From Bacteroidales bacterium UBA6192 (GTDB taxonomy: Bacteria; Bacteroidota; Bacteroidia; Bacteroidales; F082), in contig DITE01000077.1 in assembly GCA_002422725.1 (NCBI GenBank), positions 10,036-74,035 of the forward strand: DNA of 64,000 nt, written 5' to 3'. Within the stretch, counting starts at the first letter, position 1. Each line of letters opens with the position of its first letter. Shown in pieces: positions 1 through 8,416 of this stretch. The position numbers and the translations under genes were made by a program. Below the pieces are notes generated by a model that saw only the letters and a list, made by a program, of their open reading frames with translations, was not told where the DNA came from and did not search any database.

Positions 1-1208
1 GCAGCAATGAGGAAAGTAATGATCAGACCATAATTCTCGTAGAAATATACCCCGGCTGCAGGTGCAAACAACGATCTGAAACCAGTCAGAAACAAGTGAA
101 CCGACTGATAGCTAACAGCTTCCTCAGCTGAACAAAAGTATGAAGAGCCAATATTCCACAACAAAACCATGGTAGCGGCAAAAATACCATGTGCAATGAT
201 ATAGGGTATCAGGATGTAATAAAGCTTAATGCCATAAACAACAGTGTGCTGAGGAAACCATACCGTCATGCCGAGAAACACAATATAGAGTAAAATTGAA
301 CCGTAGGTTACGGCCGAAAATTTTCGTGGGTCAACTGTTCCCATCAAACTGCCTGCGAGAGGAAGCAATGCTATGGCGATCACATTGTATGCGTTACGAT
401 AGAAAGCAACACTGGAATAACTCATGTCGAGCCCTTCATAAAAATAAATTGCAATGACGGTTACTGCAATCATGAATGAAAAGCCATAAAACATAAACCC
501 AATTTCGAAATCCCTGAAAGCTTTATTCATCCTGACAATTCTCCACATATCAAGAGCTGAGCTTTTTAATGATTCTTTCAAAGAGGTTGATGGGAGTATT
601 TCAGCAACCGGATAGCGGATTTCCGACAGTATCCACAATGACATAATGCTCAGCAAGCCGGCAAGTGATAAAATATAGGTGAAACTGTAATTGTCAAAGT
701 CAAGCAAAAGTCCGTAAACGAAAGTTGTTACCATCATGATGACTTTGTTTACAGTAGCAGAATAACTGTACAACTTTCCGAAATTTTTATGGAAATAATT
801 CACTTTTAACAAATGATTAATGGTTGGATTGATCACCAGTGAACCCAGATAGTAAATAAAGAAGGAAGCCAGAAAGAGGTAATGATAGACGTCTGTGTGG
901 GCATAAGACTGCGCCTGAACAGGAAAAAATAAAAGGCCAATAACCGGTATCCTTGTTGCTATTGCAGTAATTCTGAGTAATCTTTGCCTGTTGCGGATTC
1001 GTTTCAGCCATTCATGAATAAAAAACAAGCCAACAAAAACCACAACACTAAACTGAAACAACAAACTCATTTGATAATTAGTGCCGTGAAGACTTTTGAG
1101 AAACACAAATTCATTCAAGGCAAGTATGCCAAGAACTATTCCTTCAATTGAAGAATAAATGGTATAAAGCTTGAATGTCCGGCGCTCATCCGGAATAAAA
1201 TTTGTCAT
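1..1208 (-). CDS. MFS-type membrane transporter, 3' end beyond window
   Basis: The frame is open from the ATG at 1208 to the left edge of the window, about 402 codons with no stop. The protein is a string of hydrophobic segments separated by short loops, as in a 12-helix major facilitator protein. It begins MTNFIPDERRTFKLY, and an in-frame TAA lies just upstream of the ATG. A cytoplasmic loop rich in charged residues falls near the middle (roughly residues 205-235), as is usual between the two six-helix halves. I see no motif that gives the substrate. It reads in the same direction as the permease gene to its right, 125 bp away, so the two may be co-transcribed. The transporter class is fairly secure; function is unknown. 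Confidence 0.65.
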   Translation of the reverse strand, partial: MTNFIPDERRTFKLYTIYSSIEGIVLGILALNEFVFLKSLHGTNYQMSLLFQFSVVVFVGLFFIHEWLKRIRNRQRLLRITAIATRIPVIGLLFFPVQAQSYAHTDVYHYLFLASFFIYYLGSLVINPTINHLLKVNYFHKNFGKLYSYSATVNKVIMMVTTFVYGLLLDFDNYSFTYILSLAGLLSIMSLWILSEIRYPVAEILPSTSLKESLKSSALDMWRIVRMNKAFRDFEIGFMFYGFSFMIAVTVIAIYFYEGLDMSYSSVAFYRNAYNVIAIALLPLAGSLMGTVDPRKFSAVTYGSILLYIVFLGMTVWFPQHTVVYGIKLYYILIPYIIAHGIFAATMVLLWNIGSSYFCSAEEAVSYQSVHLFLTGFRSLFAPAAGVYFYENYGLIITFLIA

Positions 1209-1333
1209 TATTCTACCTTATAAAGTAACAAGGTTCTTTCAATGATACGGCTTTCACCGGATAAGTATATCCCATATTCGTATTGCTTTTTTTATCAAAC
1301 TTCTTCGAAATGGAATAGGCTGTTGATTGGCTT

Positions 1334-2560
1334 TCATGAAAACCTGATAGCTTTCGATGGTACTATCCGGCTGATAACAATGGTTGGAATCAGCATCATA
1401 AGCAGCCAGACCAATATAGTTCCTGTGTTTATAATCACCACATTTGATAAGGTCAGGAATATAGGTACTTCTGAAAGATAATAGGATTCAGTTGGAAGCT
1501 TGATAAAACCAAATTCAGCTTGTAAAAGGCAAAACCCAATCCCGACTATGTTTCCAATGATGAGTCCGCGCAGAAGGATATCCATTGAATGTATCAGGAA
1601 GATTTTTTTTATCAACAGATTATTTGCCCCCATCGCCTTCAAAATTCCAATAATGGAAGTTCGTTCAAGGATAATGATCAATAGTGTACTGATCATGGTC
1701 ATTCCTGCCACCATCACCATCAGAACAATAATCACAATCACATTCATGTCCTGAAGGTCGAGCCAGTCGAATATGTGTGGATAATTTTGGCGCACAGTGT
1801 ATGCAGCAAGGTCAACTGGCAACTTTCTGTCGATATCATCAGCTACCCGATTCAGATCATTCAAGTCGCTAAGATTAACCTCTATTGCGCCCACCTGATT
1901 GTTTGACCACAGATTCAGACGCTGTACCTGATGAATATCGCCAAAGATATGCATCTGATCAAATTCGGTCAGGCCTGTTTCATAAATACCTACAATTGAA
2001 AATTTTCTTCCCCTGGGTTGATTTTTCTCGCTGCCTATAAACCAAACCCTGAGGTCATCACCAGTCCGTAGAAATAGTTTTTTAGCGAGATTTGATGATA
2101 TAAGCACTTCATCGGAACGTCCTGTATCACTTAGCAACAACTTGCGGCCATCTTGTATCTTCGCCTGCAGATAGTTCCAATCGAAATCAGTTCCAACGCC
2201 CTTCAGAACAATCCCTTGTATATGATCATCCGTCTTGATTATCCCAGCCTTTGACGCGGTGCCCTGAATATGTCTGACTTCTTTCACTGAGCGGATACCG
2301 GATAAAAGTGTACTATCAAAGGTGATTGGATTCACTTCATAACTTGAGTTATTGTCGAGTGATTCAATCTGAATGTGCGAAATAAATCCAATAACCTTAT
2401 CCCTAATCTGATACTTAAATCCGACAACGATTGATATAGCCGCAATCATAACTGCCAGACCGATTGCCACGCTCAGAATAGAAATGTTGAGCACAACCCC
2501 TGATATGCCGGTTTTTGAATGCTGAAAAAATCTCCGGGCAATGAAAGCCTCTAAATTCAT
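1334..2560 (-). CDS. FtsX/LolC-LolE family ABC transporter permease
   Basis: This 408-residue inner-membrane protein has one hydrophobic segment near the N terminus (about 20-45), a long periplasmic domain, then three membrane segments in the last 140 residues. That is the MacB-core plus FtsX topology. The start of the periplasmic domain (GFKYQIRDKVIGF followed by SHIQIE) and the C-terminal segment around ERTSIIGILKAMGA match lipoprotein-releasing permeases. In the Lol system such a permease, with LolD ATPase, extracts lipoproteins from the inner membrane. No ATPase gene is adjacent here, so the partner must be encoded elsewhere. Its start is divergent from the NamZ gene, with 43 bp between the two ATGs. 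A lipoprotein role is an inference from family; other FtsX-type roles are possible. Confidence 0.85.
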   Translation of the reverse strand: MNLEAFIARRFFQHSKTGISGVVLNISILSVAIGLAVMIAAISIVVGFKYQIRDKVIGFISHIQIESLDNNSSYEVNPITFDSTLLSGIRSVKEVRHIQGTASKAGIIKTDDHIQGIVLKGVGTDFDWNYLQAKIQDGRKLLLSDTGRSDEVLISSNLAKKLFLRTGDDLRVWFIGSEKNQPRGRKFSIVGIYETGLTEFDQMHIFGDIHQVQRLNLWSNNQVGAIEVNLSDLNDLNRVADDIDRKLPVDLAAYTVRQNYPHIFDWLDLQDMNVIVIIVLMVMVAGMTMISTLLIIILERTSIIGILKAMGANNLLIKKIFLIHSMDILLRGLIIGNIVGIGFCLLQAEFGFIKLPTESYYLSEVPIFLTLSNVVIINTGTILVWLLMMLIPTIVISRIVPSKAIRFS

Positions 2561-2578
2561 TGAAATATATTATCTTGG

Positions 2579-2586
2579 CAAAATTA
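2579..2586 (-). promoter_or_regulatory. -7 box TAATTTTG for the permease gene
   Basis: On the minus strand TAATTTTG lies 18 bp before the permease ATG, inside the 43-bp divergent spacer. It matches the Bacteroidota vegetative consensus TAnnTTTG. I see no convincing TTTG at -33. Confidence 0.5.
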
Positions 2587-2603
2587 ATGAATAAGCTCAT
2601 ACC

Positions 2604-3803
2604 ATGAACCGAATACCCTTACTACTGTTACTAATACTGTTCTCATCAGTTACCACTTTCGGTGTTAAACCTTTGCTGGTTGAATCAAATGTTGTGAAAC
2701 CAGGTGCTGCCAGGTTCGACCAATACATTCAAAAACTACAATGTAAAAAGGTTGGTGTTGTGGCAAACCATTCCAGTATGGTAGGTAATTCCCATTTGAT
2801 TGATACACTGCTTTCTGTTGGTATTGACATCAAACGAATATTTAGCCCTGAGCATGGTTTCAGGGGTGACGCGGATGCCGGAGCCGAAGTAAACAGCGGC
2901 ATCGATCCCAAAACGATGATTCCGGTAGTGTCGCTTTATGGAAAGAAAAAGAAACCCCAACCCTTTGATCTACGCGAAATTGACATTATAATCTTTGATC
3001 TTCAGGATGTTGGGGTAAGGTTTTATACCTATATTTCAACATTGACCTATATGATGGAAGCCTGTGCCGAAAATAACATTCCCTTAATAGTTCTCGACCG
3101 GCCAAATCCAAATGGTTTTTATATCGACGGGCCAGTGCTTAAAAAGGGATTTGAATCATTTGTAGGTTTGCATCCGGTACCTGTTGTTTATGCATTGACA
3201 ATTGGCGAGTATGGCTTGATGGTTAATGGGGAAGGATGGTTAAAAGATAGTCTGTATTGCAGTTATTCAGTTGTGCCGTTGGAGGGTTATGAACGCCATA
3301 TGATATGTAAATTGCCCATAAAACCATCGCCAAATCTGCCAGACTGGAAATCCGTGTACCTCTACCCTTCTCTTTGTTTTTTTGAGGGAACAATAATGAG
3401 TGTCGGGCGTGGTACAGATTTGCCTTTTCAGATTTTCGGACATCCTGATTTTTATATTGGCTCATTTGTATTTGAGCCCAGAAGTATACCCGGGGCAAGT
3501 TTAAATCCTCCTTACTCGGGTAATGTTTGTTACGGACAGTTGGTCAGCGGCTATGCGGACAACTATGAAAATAATCCTGCACAAATAAACCTGAATTGGT
3601 TACTGGAATCATATAAAATACTGTCAACAAAGCACCGCTTCTTCAACAATTACTTTAATACTCTGGCGGGAAATGATGAATTAAAGAATCAGATAGAAAA
3701 GGGTCTATCTGCCAATCAAATCCGAAAAAACTGGGAAAACGACATAAATGCCTATAAAACCATCAGAGGCAAATATCTGATCTATCCTGACAATATCAAA
3801 TAG
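2604..3803 (+). CDS. namZ: DUF1343 exo-beta-N-acetylmuramidase (NamZ family, GH171)
   Basis: The 399-residue protein has a signal peptide (MNRIPLLLLLILFSSVTTFG) and is full length for the DUF1343 family. Family hallmarks are visible: VGVVANHSS near residue 50, the SPEHGFRG motif near residue 92, DLQDVGVRFYTY near 140 and LDRPNPNG near 172. Family members remove terminal MurNAc from peptidoglycan fragments in the periplasm or outside the cell, supporting cell-wall recycling. The conserved Glu of PEHG is the likely catalytic residue. The last 8 bp overlap the 3' end of the convergent aminotransferase gene. The family assignment is strong; the exact substrate is inferred. Confidence 0.88.
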   Translation: MNRIPLLLLLILFSSVTTFGVKPLLVESNVVKPGAARFDQYIQKLQCKKVGVVANHSSMVGNSHLIDTLLSVGIDIKRIFSPEHGFRGDADAGAEVNSGIDPKTMIPVVSLYGKKKKPQPFDLREIDIIIFDLQDVGVRFYTYISTLTYMMEACAENNIPLIVLDRPNPNGFYIDGPVLKKGFESFVGLHPVPVVYALTIGEYGLMVNGEGWLKDSLYCSYSVVPLEGYERHMICKLPIKPSPNLPDWKSVYLYPSLCFFEGTIMSVGRGTDLPFQIFGHPDFYIGSFVFEPRSIPGASLNPPYSGNVCYGQLVSGYADNYENNPAQINLNWLLESYKILSTKHRFFNNYFNTLAGNDELKNQIEKGLSANQIRKNWENDINAYKTIRGKYLIYPDNIK

Positions 3804-4995
3804 TTTTACCGGGGTAAACTTTAAGTGCTTCTTCCAACACTTTCATTGAGCTGATCAGATCAGGTACTTTCAGTACATAACTTATTCTAACTTCATCTTT
3901 TCCGCTTCCCGGACTTGAATAAAAACCGCTTGCAGGAGCCAGCATAACAGTTTGTTTTTCAAAGTCAAATGACTCTAAAAGCCATTGACAAAACCGGTCT
4001 GAGTCGTCGATCGGGAGCCTTGCAACAACATAGAATGCTCCTTTAGGTGTTGGGCAGAAAGCGCCTTTCAGTGAATTGATTGCCTTCACGACCACATTTC
4101 TTCTGCTTAAGTATTCCTGCAGCACCTCTGTGAAATAAGAATCGGGGGTTTCAATAGCGGCCTCGGCAGCTATTTGTCCGAAACTGGGAGGGCTAAGCCT
4201 TGCTTGTGCAAATTTCAGGGCAGTGCGCATTACCTCCTTATTCTTTGAAATCATACACCCTACGCGAACCCCGCAGGCACTATAGCGTTTTGAAACGGAA
4301 TCAATTAGAATAACATTGTTCTCAATGTCCCGCAAATGCATGCATGAATGATGCGTATGTCCATCATAACAAAACTCACGGTACACTTCATCTGCAATCA
4401 GGTAGAGGTCATATTTAATAACCAGTTGTCTCAGTGTTTCCAGCTCCTCCTCAGAATAAAGATATCCTGTAGGGTTATTCGGGTTGCAAACCAGTATGGC
4501 CTTTGTTCTGGGAGTGATTGACTTCTCGAAATCAGCAATTGGAGGTAAGGCAAATCCCGATTCAATCGATGAAACTATTGGCGTTACCTTGATTCCGGCA
4601 TTGACTGCAAACCCATTGTAATTGGCATAAAAAGGCTCAGGAACAATAACTTCATCGCCCGGGTCCATAATAGTTTGGAAAGCAAATAATAGTGCTTCTG
4701 AAGCACCTGCCCCGATAATAATGTCCTCGGCGGTGATATGAATATTGTGTTTTTTGTAGTATTCAGCCAGCTTTTTTCTGTATGAAGGATTCCCTGCAGA
4801 ATGACTGTACTCAACAACTTTACCGGAAAAATTTCTTACAGCATTTAGTGCAACTTCGGGTGTTGGGATATCGGGTTGACCAATATTTAAATGATACACC
4901 TTTATGCCGCGCTGCTTCGCTGCATCAGCATATGGAACCAGTTTCCTTATAGGAGACTCAGGCATTTGTCTGCCCTTTTGAGAAATACTTGGCAT
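3796..4995 (-). CDS. Class I/II PLP aminotransferase (aspartate aminotransferase-like)
   Basis: This 399-residue cytosolic enzyme is of fold-type I aminotransferase length. Visible hallmarks are NIGQPDI near residue 37, CNPNNPTG at 170-177, the ADEVYREF segment at 201-208 and DSVSKRYSACGVRVG, in which Lys236 should bind pyridoxal phosphate. The start MPSISQKGRQMPESPIRKL is kept because the residues between the two Met codons look conserved for this subfamily. The acceptor and donor specificity cannot be read from the sequence; aspartate, aromatic or alanine-type activity are all possible. A terminator for the upstream DUF1573 gene lies in the 76-bp gap before it, so it probably has its own promoter. 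Confidence 0.88.
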   Translation of the reverse strand: MPSISQKGRQMPESPIRKLVPYADAAKQRGIKVYHLNIGQPDIPTPEVALNAVRNFSGKVVEYSHSAGNPSYRKKLAEYYKKHNIHITAEDIIIGAGASEALLFAFQTIMDPGDEVIVPEPFYANYNGFAVNAGIKVTPIVSSIESGFALPPIADFEKSITPRTKAILVCNPNNPTGYLYSEEELETLRQLVIKYDLYLIADEVYREFCYDGHTHHSCMHLRDIENNVILIDSVSKRYSACGVRVGCMISKNKEVMRTALKFAQARLSPPSFGQIAAEAAIETPDSYFTEVLQEYLSRRNVVVKAINSLKGAFCPTPKGAFYVVARLPIDDSDRFCQWLLESFDFEKQTVMLAPASGFYSSPGSGKDEVRISYVLKVPDLISSMKVLEEALKVYPGKTI

Positions 4996-5024
4996 TTGCG
5001 TTTTGTTTTCGGTTTTTACGTAAG

Positions 5025-5047
5025 AAAAAAACCGGCTTTTCAGCCGG
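5025..5047 (-). terminator. Rho-independent terminator of the DUF1573 gene
   Basis: On the minus strand a perfect 6-bp GC-rich stem (CCGGCT / AGCCGG) with a 4-nt loop is followed directly by seven T residues. It starts 25 bp past the stop of the gene at 5072-5539. Confidence 0.85.
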
Positions 5048-5071
5048 AAATAATCTGAAATTTCAAAAAGA

Positions 5072-5539
5072 TCACATGCTTTTATTTACTGGTGCAGATG
5101 ATGCATCTACATCCTTCTGGAGTAGGGTTTCAGCGGGTTTGGCAACTACATTGCCTTTGATGCGAAGAATTACACTGCTGTTTTTCTTGGCATTTGATAA
5201 GATAGTGACGGACTTATTGATTAATCCCGGTCTTGCTGTATTGTAAGTAACAGTAATTTTTTCCTTTTCCCCTGGAAGTATCGGCTGGCGAGGCCAGGTT
5301 GGTACAGTACAACCACAGGAAGACCTTGGCTGTGATAAGATTAAAGGCTCATTTCCTGTATTGGTGAATTCAAAAGTTGAACTACCGTCGCTATTGACAG
5401 GTATTTCACCATAATCATGCACATCTTTCTTGAAACTAATCTCGGGTCCATTAACTTTTTCACTGCTGTCCTGTGTCTGTGCGCACAGAATAAAAGATGT
5501 AAAAACAAAAACGGATAAGATTACGACAAACTTTTTCAT
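5072..5539 (-). CDS. DUF1573 secreted protein
   Basis: The 155-residue protein has a signal peptide (MKKFVVILSVFVFTSFILCAQ) and one DUF1573 immunoglobulin-like domain. The domain is recognised by HDYGEIPVNSDGSSTFEFTN, the SSCGCTVP motif near residue 89 and GLINKSVTI. The family is common in Bacteroidota, is exported, and has no firmly known function. A paralogue with the same SxSCGCT core is found in this window at 44286-44747. The gene carries its own terminator, so it appears to be a single-gene unit. Confidence 0.85.
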   Translation of the reverse strand: MKKFVVILSVFVFTSFILCAQTQDSSEKVNGPEISFKKDVHDYGEIPVNSDGSSTFEFTNTGNEPLILSQPRSSCGCTVPTWPRQPILPGEKEKITVTYNTARPGLINKSVTILSNAKKNSSVILRIKGNVVAKPAETLLQKDVDASSAPVNKSM

Positions 5540-5692
5540 AGGTCAAACATTTAAGTTCTTTTAATACATTGAAGAAATAATATGCTACAAAATTAATCAT
5601 TCTTCTTATGAGGGGGGCAAATTCATGTGAATAAATTCACAAAAAATGATAAATAGCTTGTTGTTGCCATCAGCTAAACCTTCAAAAAAGCC

Positions 5693-5722
5693 TTGCACCA
5701 ATGAAAAAATAAATTAATTTTG
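5693..5722 (+). promoter_or_regulatory. Promoter of the tRNA-Met gene
   Basis: TTG at 5693-5695 is followed after exactly 19 bp by TAATTTTG at 5715-5722, the expected -33/-7 spacing for the Bacteroidota vegetative sigma factor. The -7 box ends 15 bp before the tRNA. It is the best two-element promoter I found here. Confidence 0.65.
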
Positions 5723-5737
5723 CACCCTCAAAATCAA

Positions 5738-5811
5738 GGCGAGGTAGCTCAGATGGTTAGAGCGTCGGATTCATAACCCGGAGGTCCCGAGTTCAACTCT
5801 CGGTCTCGCTA
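5738..5811 (+). tRNA. tRNA-Met (CAT), probably the elongator
   Basis: A complete 74-nt cloverleaf can be drawn. The acceptor stem is GGCGAGG / TCTCGCT, closed by a G1-U72 wobble. The D arm is GCTC / GAGC. The anticodon stem is TCGGA / CCCGG with loop TTCATAA (anticodon CAT at 5772-5774), and the T arm is CCGAG / CTCGG with loop TTCAACT. The 3' CCA is not encoded. An initiator tRNA would show three G-C pairs in the anticodon stem and an unpaired 1-72, which are absent. A lysidine-modified tRNA-Ile2 also carries CAT and cannot be fully excluded. Confidence 0.92.
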
Positions 5812-5813
5812 CA

Positions 5814-5850
5814 AAAACCCCTCATGAAATCTATTTCAATGAGGGGTTTT
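5814..5850 (+). terminator. Terminator after tRNA-Met
   Basis: A 17-bp stem with a single bulged A (arm AAAACCCCTCATGAAAT and its near-perfect complement ending in GAGGGGTTTT) starts 3 nt after the tRNA. The A-run and T-run make it potentially active in both directions. Confidence 0.85.
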
Positions 5851-6019
5851 ACTTTAACTTCCAATTCTATTTTTTAGGTTAAGTTTTGAATAAACAGGAT
5901 GCTTTTTAAATGTTTTTTCAAAAAAAATAAGAGCCTCAAGGTATTCAACACGAATTGCTTTTACCTTGTCTCTCATCACCTGAAGTAATATTTCAGTGCT
6001 TCATGGCCGGGAAATCACC

Positions 6020-6027
6020 TATTTTTG
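6020..6027 (+). promoter_or_regulatory. -7 box TATTTTTG before the glycosidase-like gene
   Basis: TATTTTTG ends 22 bp before the ATG at 6050. It lies downstream of the alternative GTG at 5996, which argues that translation begins at 6050. Confidence 0.5.
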
Positions 6028-6049
6028 TGATCGAACAAACAAATCCACA

Positions 6050-8242
6050 ATGCTAAAAAAGAGTTTGCTTTCCATTCAAATCATCGTTTTCCTGAGCGGG
6101 CATCTCATGGCTCAATATAATCCTGATGCCGGCAGAATAGTGTCGTATACTGAAAGTGCCGTTTTAACAGCAACTTCTGGCGAGAAACTGACTGCAGTAA
6201 TCGACAATGATTCAAGAACATTTTGGGAATCAGGCGCTCCATTGCCTGAGGGATACATTAGCCGTCCGGAATTGAATGCATTACACCAAGAAAACACCCA
6301 TGTCGTTGGAGGAGCGTTTGATGGGAATTTGAACACTTCACAAAATTTTTCAAAGATTGACGCATCTGGTTTATATACATGGCATTATAAGTTCAAAAAG
6401 CCGGTGTCGCCAAGTCTGCTATCAATAAAATGTCAGGTTAAGTCACCCCTCATTATTTTGTTGACTGACGGATTGAACAAACACAATATGGGTACTTACA
6501 CTGTTGATGAAAACTATAGATTGAAAACAATCCGGAGCGAAAAAAGTGAGTTGTTTACCGGTATCACTTTACAATGTGCTGAGCCGTTTGATGTTTTTGA
6601 ACTTGCAGCACTTGCCGGGCTACCGTTTGAGGCTGTGATGTTCGATTTCGGAAAAATGGTTCCTGTTGGTCAGGTATACTCCAGACATATGAGCTCAGAA
6701 AACGTGATTCAGTCAGCAATTGAAATATCATCAGATAATAAAAAGTGGAGGAAAATTGCTGATCTTCAGCCTCAGGCAGTTCCCTTTTTGCCAGTGATAT
6801 TTGATCAGGAATATCAAACCCGATATTTGAGGCTGGTTCATTATCTGAAACCTATTGATTATGCAAAAGCAGCCATTTGGGAGTTGAAGGTTTATGATCG
6901 TCATGGGCCTTACGGGCCTCCAAAACCCTTTATGAGTCAAAAAGAAACAATTTCTGAACGGCTGGGCATTAACGGTATCTGGGGATGGGGCTACAACACT
7001 TACAGTGATAATCTCCCCGCTGGAAGTGGGCCATATCTTTATAATAAGGTTGCCCGAAAAGCGCGAAATTATCACGAATTGTTATGGGACATAAAAAGTC
7101 CGGCAGAGCAGGTTGATTACCAATCAATGGCTGCAGGTAACGGAACTCAGGTCAACTGGTGGCTCAATTGGAACAGGGAATACGCCACTTGGCAAAACGC
7201 CGGTTTTGAAGTGACGGCAAGCATCATGTTTCAGCAAAAAACGGTTCCATCTTCTGTATGGATCAATCCTTTTCAAAATGCCTATCAATATGGTTTGAAT
7301 TTCGGTCGTCATTTTGGCAAAAATGCAGGAAATGGATTAGTCAGACTTGTTGAGGCTGGTAACGAGCCCTGGGACTATGAGCCGGGATTTTATCCGGTTT
7401 TATTGCATGGAATGGCAAAAGGTATAAAGGACGGAAATCCATCTATGCTTGTCATTCCAGCAGCGTTTCAGGCAACATTCAGGCAATTCGAAGGCCATGA
7501 GGAAAATCATTATGCCGGCGCGAATATCACAGCCGAATCACTACCCTACCTTGATGGCTTGAATGCTCATTTCTATTCGCACGCATTTGACACCACGGGT
7601 AATCGAATCACCGTAAATCCCGAAGATCCCCGCTCAGGATTACATGGGATAAGGAATATGATCAGGTTTCGGGATGTGAATCTGCCGGGTAAATCATTGT
7701 ATATTACAGAATATGGCTTCGATAGCGAAGGTGGAAGCGAAGAATGTCGGTTTTCGGAATGCGTAACCGAAGAACAACAGGCTGCCTGGGGAATAAGAGC
7801 AGCCCTGCTGCTGATGCGTCATGGTGCCGATGAAGTATACTGGTATTTTTTCGCCAATGAATACACAGCACCATTTTTACATACCAGGGCTGGGTTGACA
7901 GGATCGATTAATGTTGGTTTTAATAAAAAACATTCATTCCATGCTTTCTCAAAACTCATGCAAATTTTAGGTAACACAAGGATGGAAAGGGTTTTGATAG
8001 AAAGTGAACAGGCATATGCCTATTATTTTACCGATAACAACAACCAATCCTATGCCGTTGTGTGGTTGCCCAATAATGATCATCCAGGTGTACAGAAGCA
8101 AATGATGCTCTCCCTACCCGATTCTCCGAAAGAATTTTGCTATCTGGATGGAAATCCTGCATTGGAATGGATAACACTTTCTGATCAGTCTAAAAAGCAA
8201 GTCTTTAATCTCAAAGGCTATCCCATGGTGATCAGGTTCTAA
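6050..8242 (+). CDS. Secreted TIM-barrel glycoside hydrolase-like protein with N-terminal discoidin-like domains
   Basis: From the ATG at 6050 the protein is 730 residues with a signal peptide (MLKKSLLSIQIIVFLSGHLMAQ). The first 280 or so residues look like one or two F5/8 (discoidin) galactose-binding domains, with the typical IEISSDNKKWRKIADL and YLRLVHY segments. After that comes a (beta/alpha)8-like domain with LVEAGNEPW (Glu439, candidate acid/base) and YITEYGFD (Glu554, candidate nucleophile). These two Glu positions are those expected in clan GH-A retaining glycosidases. The C terminus resembles the small beta-domain found after such barrels. There is no T9SS tail or lipobox. I cannot name the family or substrate. 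The frame is open upstream to a GTG at 5996, but the signal peptide and the -7 box favour 6050. Confidence 0.65.
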   Translation: MLKKSLLSIQIIVFLSGHLMAQYNPDAGRIVSYTESAVLTATSGEKLTAVIDNDSRTFWESGAPLPEGYISRPELNALHQENTHVVGGAFDGNLNTSQNFSKIDASGLYTWHYKFKKPVSPSLLSIKCQVKSPLIILLTDGLNKHNMGTYTVDENYRLKTIRSEKSELFTGITLQCAEPFDVFELAALAGLPFEAVMFDFGKMVPVGQVYSRHMSSENVIQSAIEISSDNKKWRKIADLQPQAVPFLPVIFDQEYQTRYLRLVHYLKPIDYAKAAIWELKVYDRHGPYGPPKPFMSQKETISERLGINGIWGWGYNTYSDNLPAGSGPYLYNKVARKARNYHELLWDIKSPAEQVDYQSMAAGNGTQVNWWLNWNREYATWQNAGFEVTASIMFQQKTVPSSVWINPFQNAYQYGLNFGRHFGKNAGNGLVRLVEAGNEPWDYEPGFYPVLLHGMAKGIKDGNPSMLVIPAAFQATFRQFEGHEENHYAGANITAESLPYLDGLNAHFYSHAFDTTGNRITVNPEDPRSGLHGIRNMIRFRDVNLPGKSLYITEYGFDSEGGSEECRFSECVTEEQQAAWGIRAALLLMRHGADEVYWYFFANEYTAPFLHTRAGLTGSINVGFNKKHSFHAFSKLMQILGNTRMERVLIESEQAYAYYFTDNNNQSYAVVWLPNNDHPGVQKQMMLSLPDSPKEFCYLDGNPALEWITLSDQSKKQVFNLKGYPMVIRF

Positions 8243-8416
8243 TGCCTTGAACCCTTACTCTCAGTCGTACTAACCTTGTTAGCACATTTAAGCTGATTTA
8301 GATCACAGATTTTCAGCCTGTTCATTTCAATTCTTCAATAAATGACAAATAGTTGTTTTGATTAGTAACTAATTAACTAACTTCGTGACTTAATTAAAAC
8401 CAAGATCATTTCAGGT

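Noticed and set aside
1242..1481. 79-codon plus-strand frame across the permease 3' end
   Set aside because: It is antisense to the permease and to the spacer, with no signal or motif.
5738..5811. tRNA-Ile2 or initiator tRNA-Met
   Set aside because: The initiator hallmarks are absent. Ile2 cannot be ruled out, but the anticodon stem with A31-C39 fits elongator Met genes known to me in Bacteroidota.
5996..6049. Upstream GTG extension of the glycosidase-like gene
   Set aside because: It would put 18 residues before a perfect signal peptide, and the -7 box lies downstream of this GTG.
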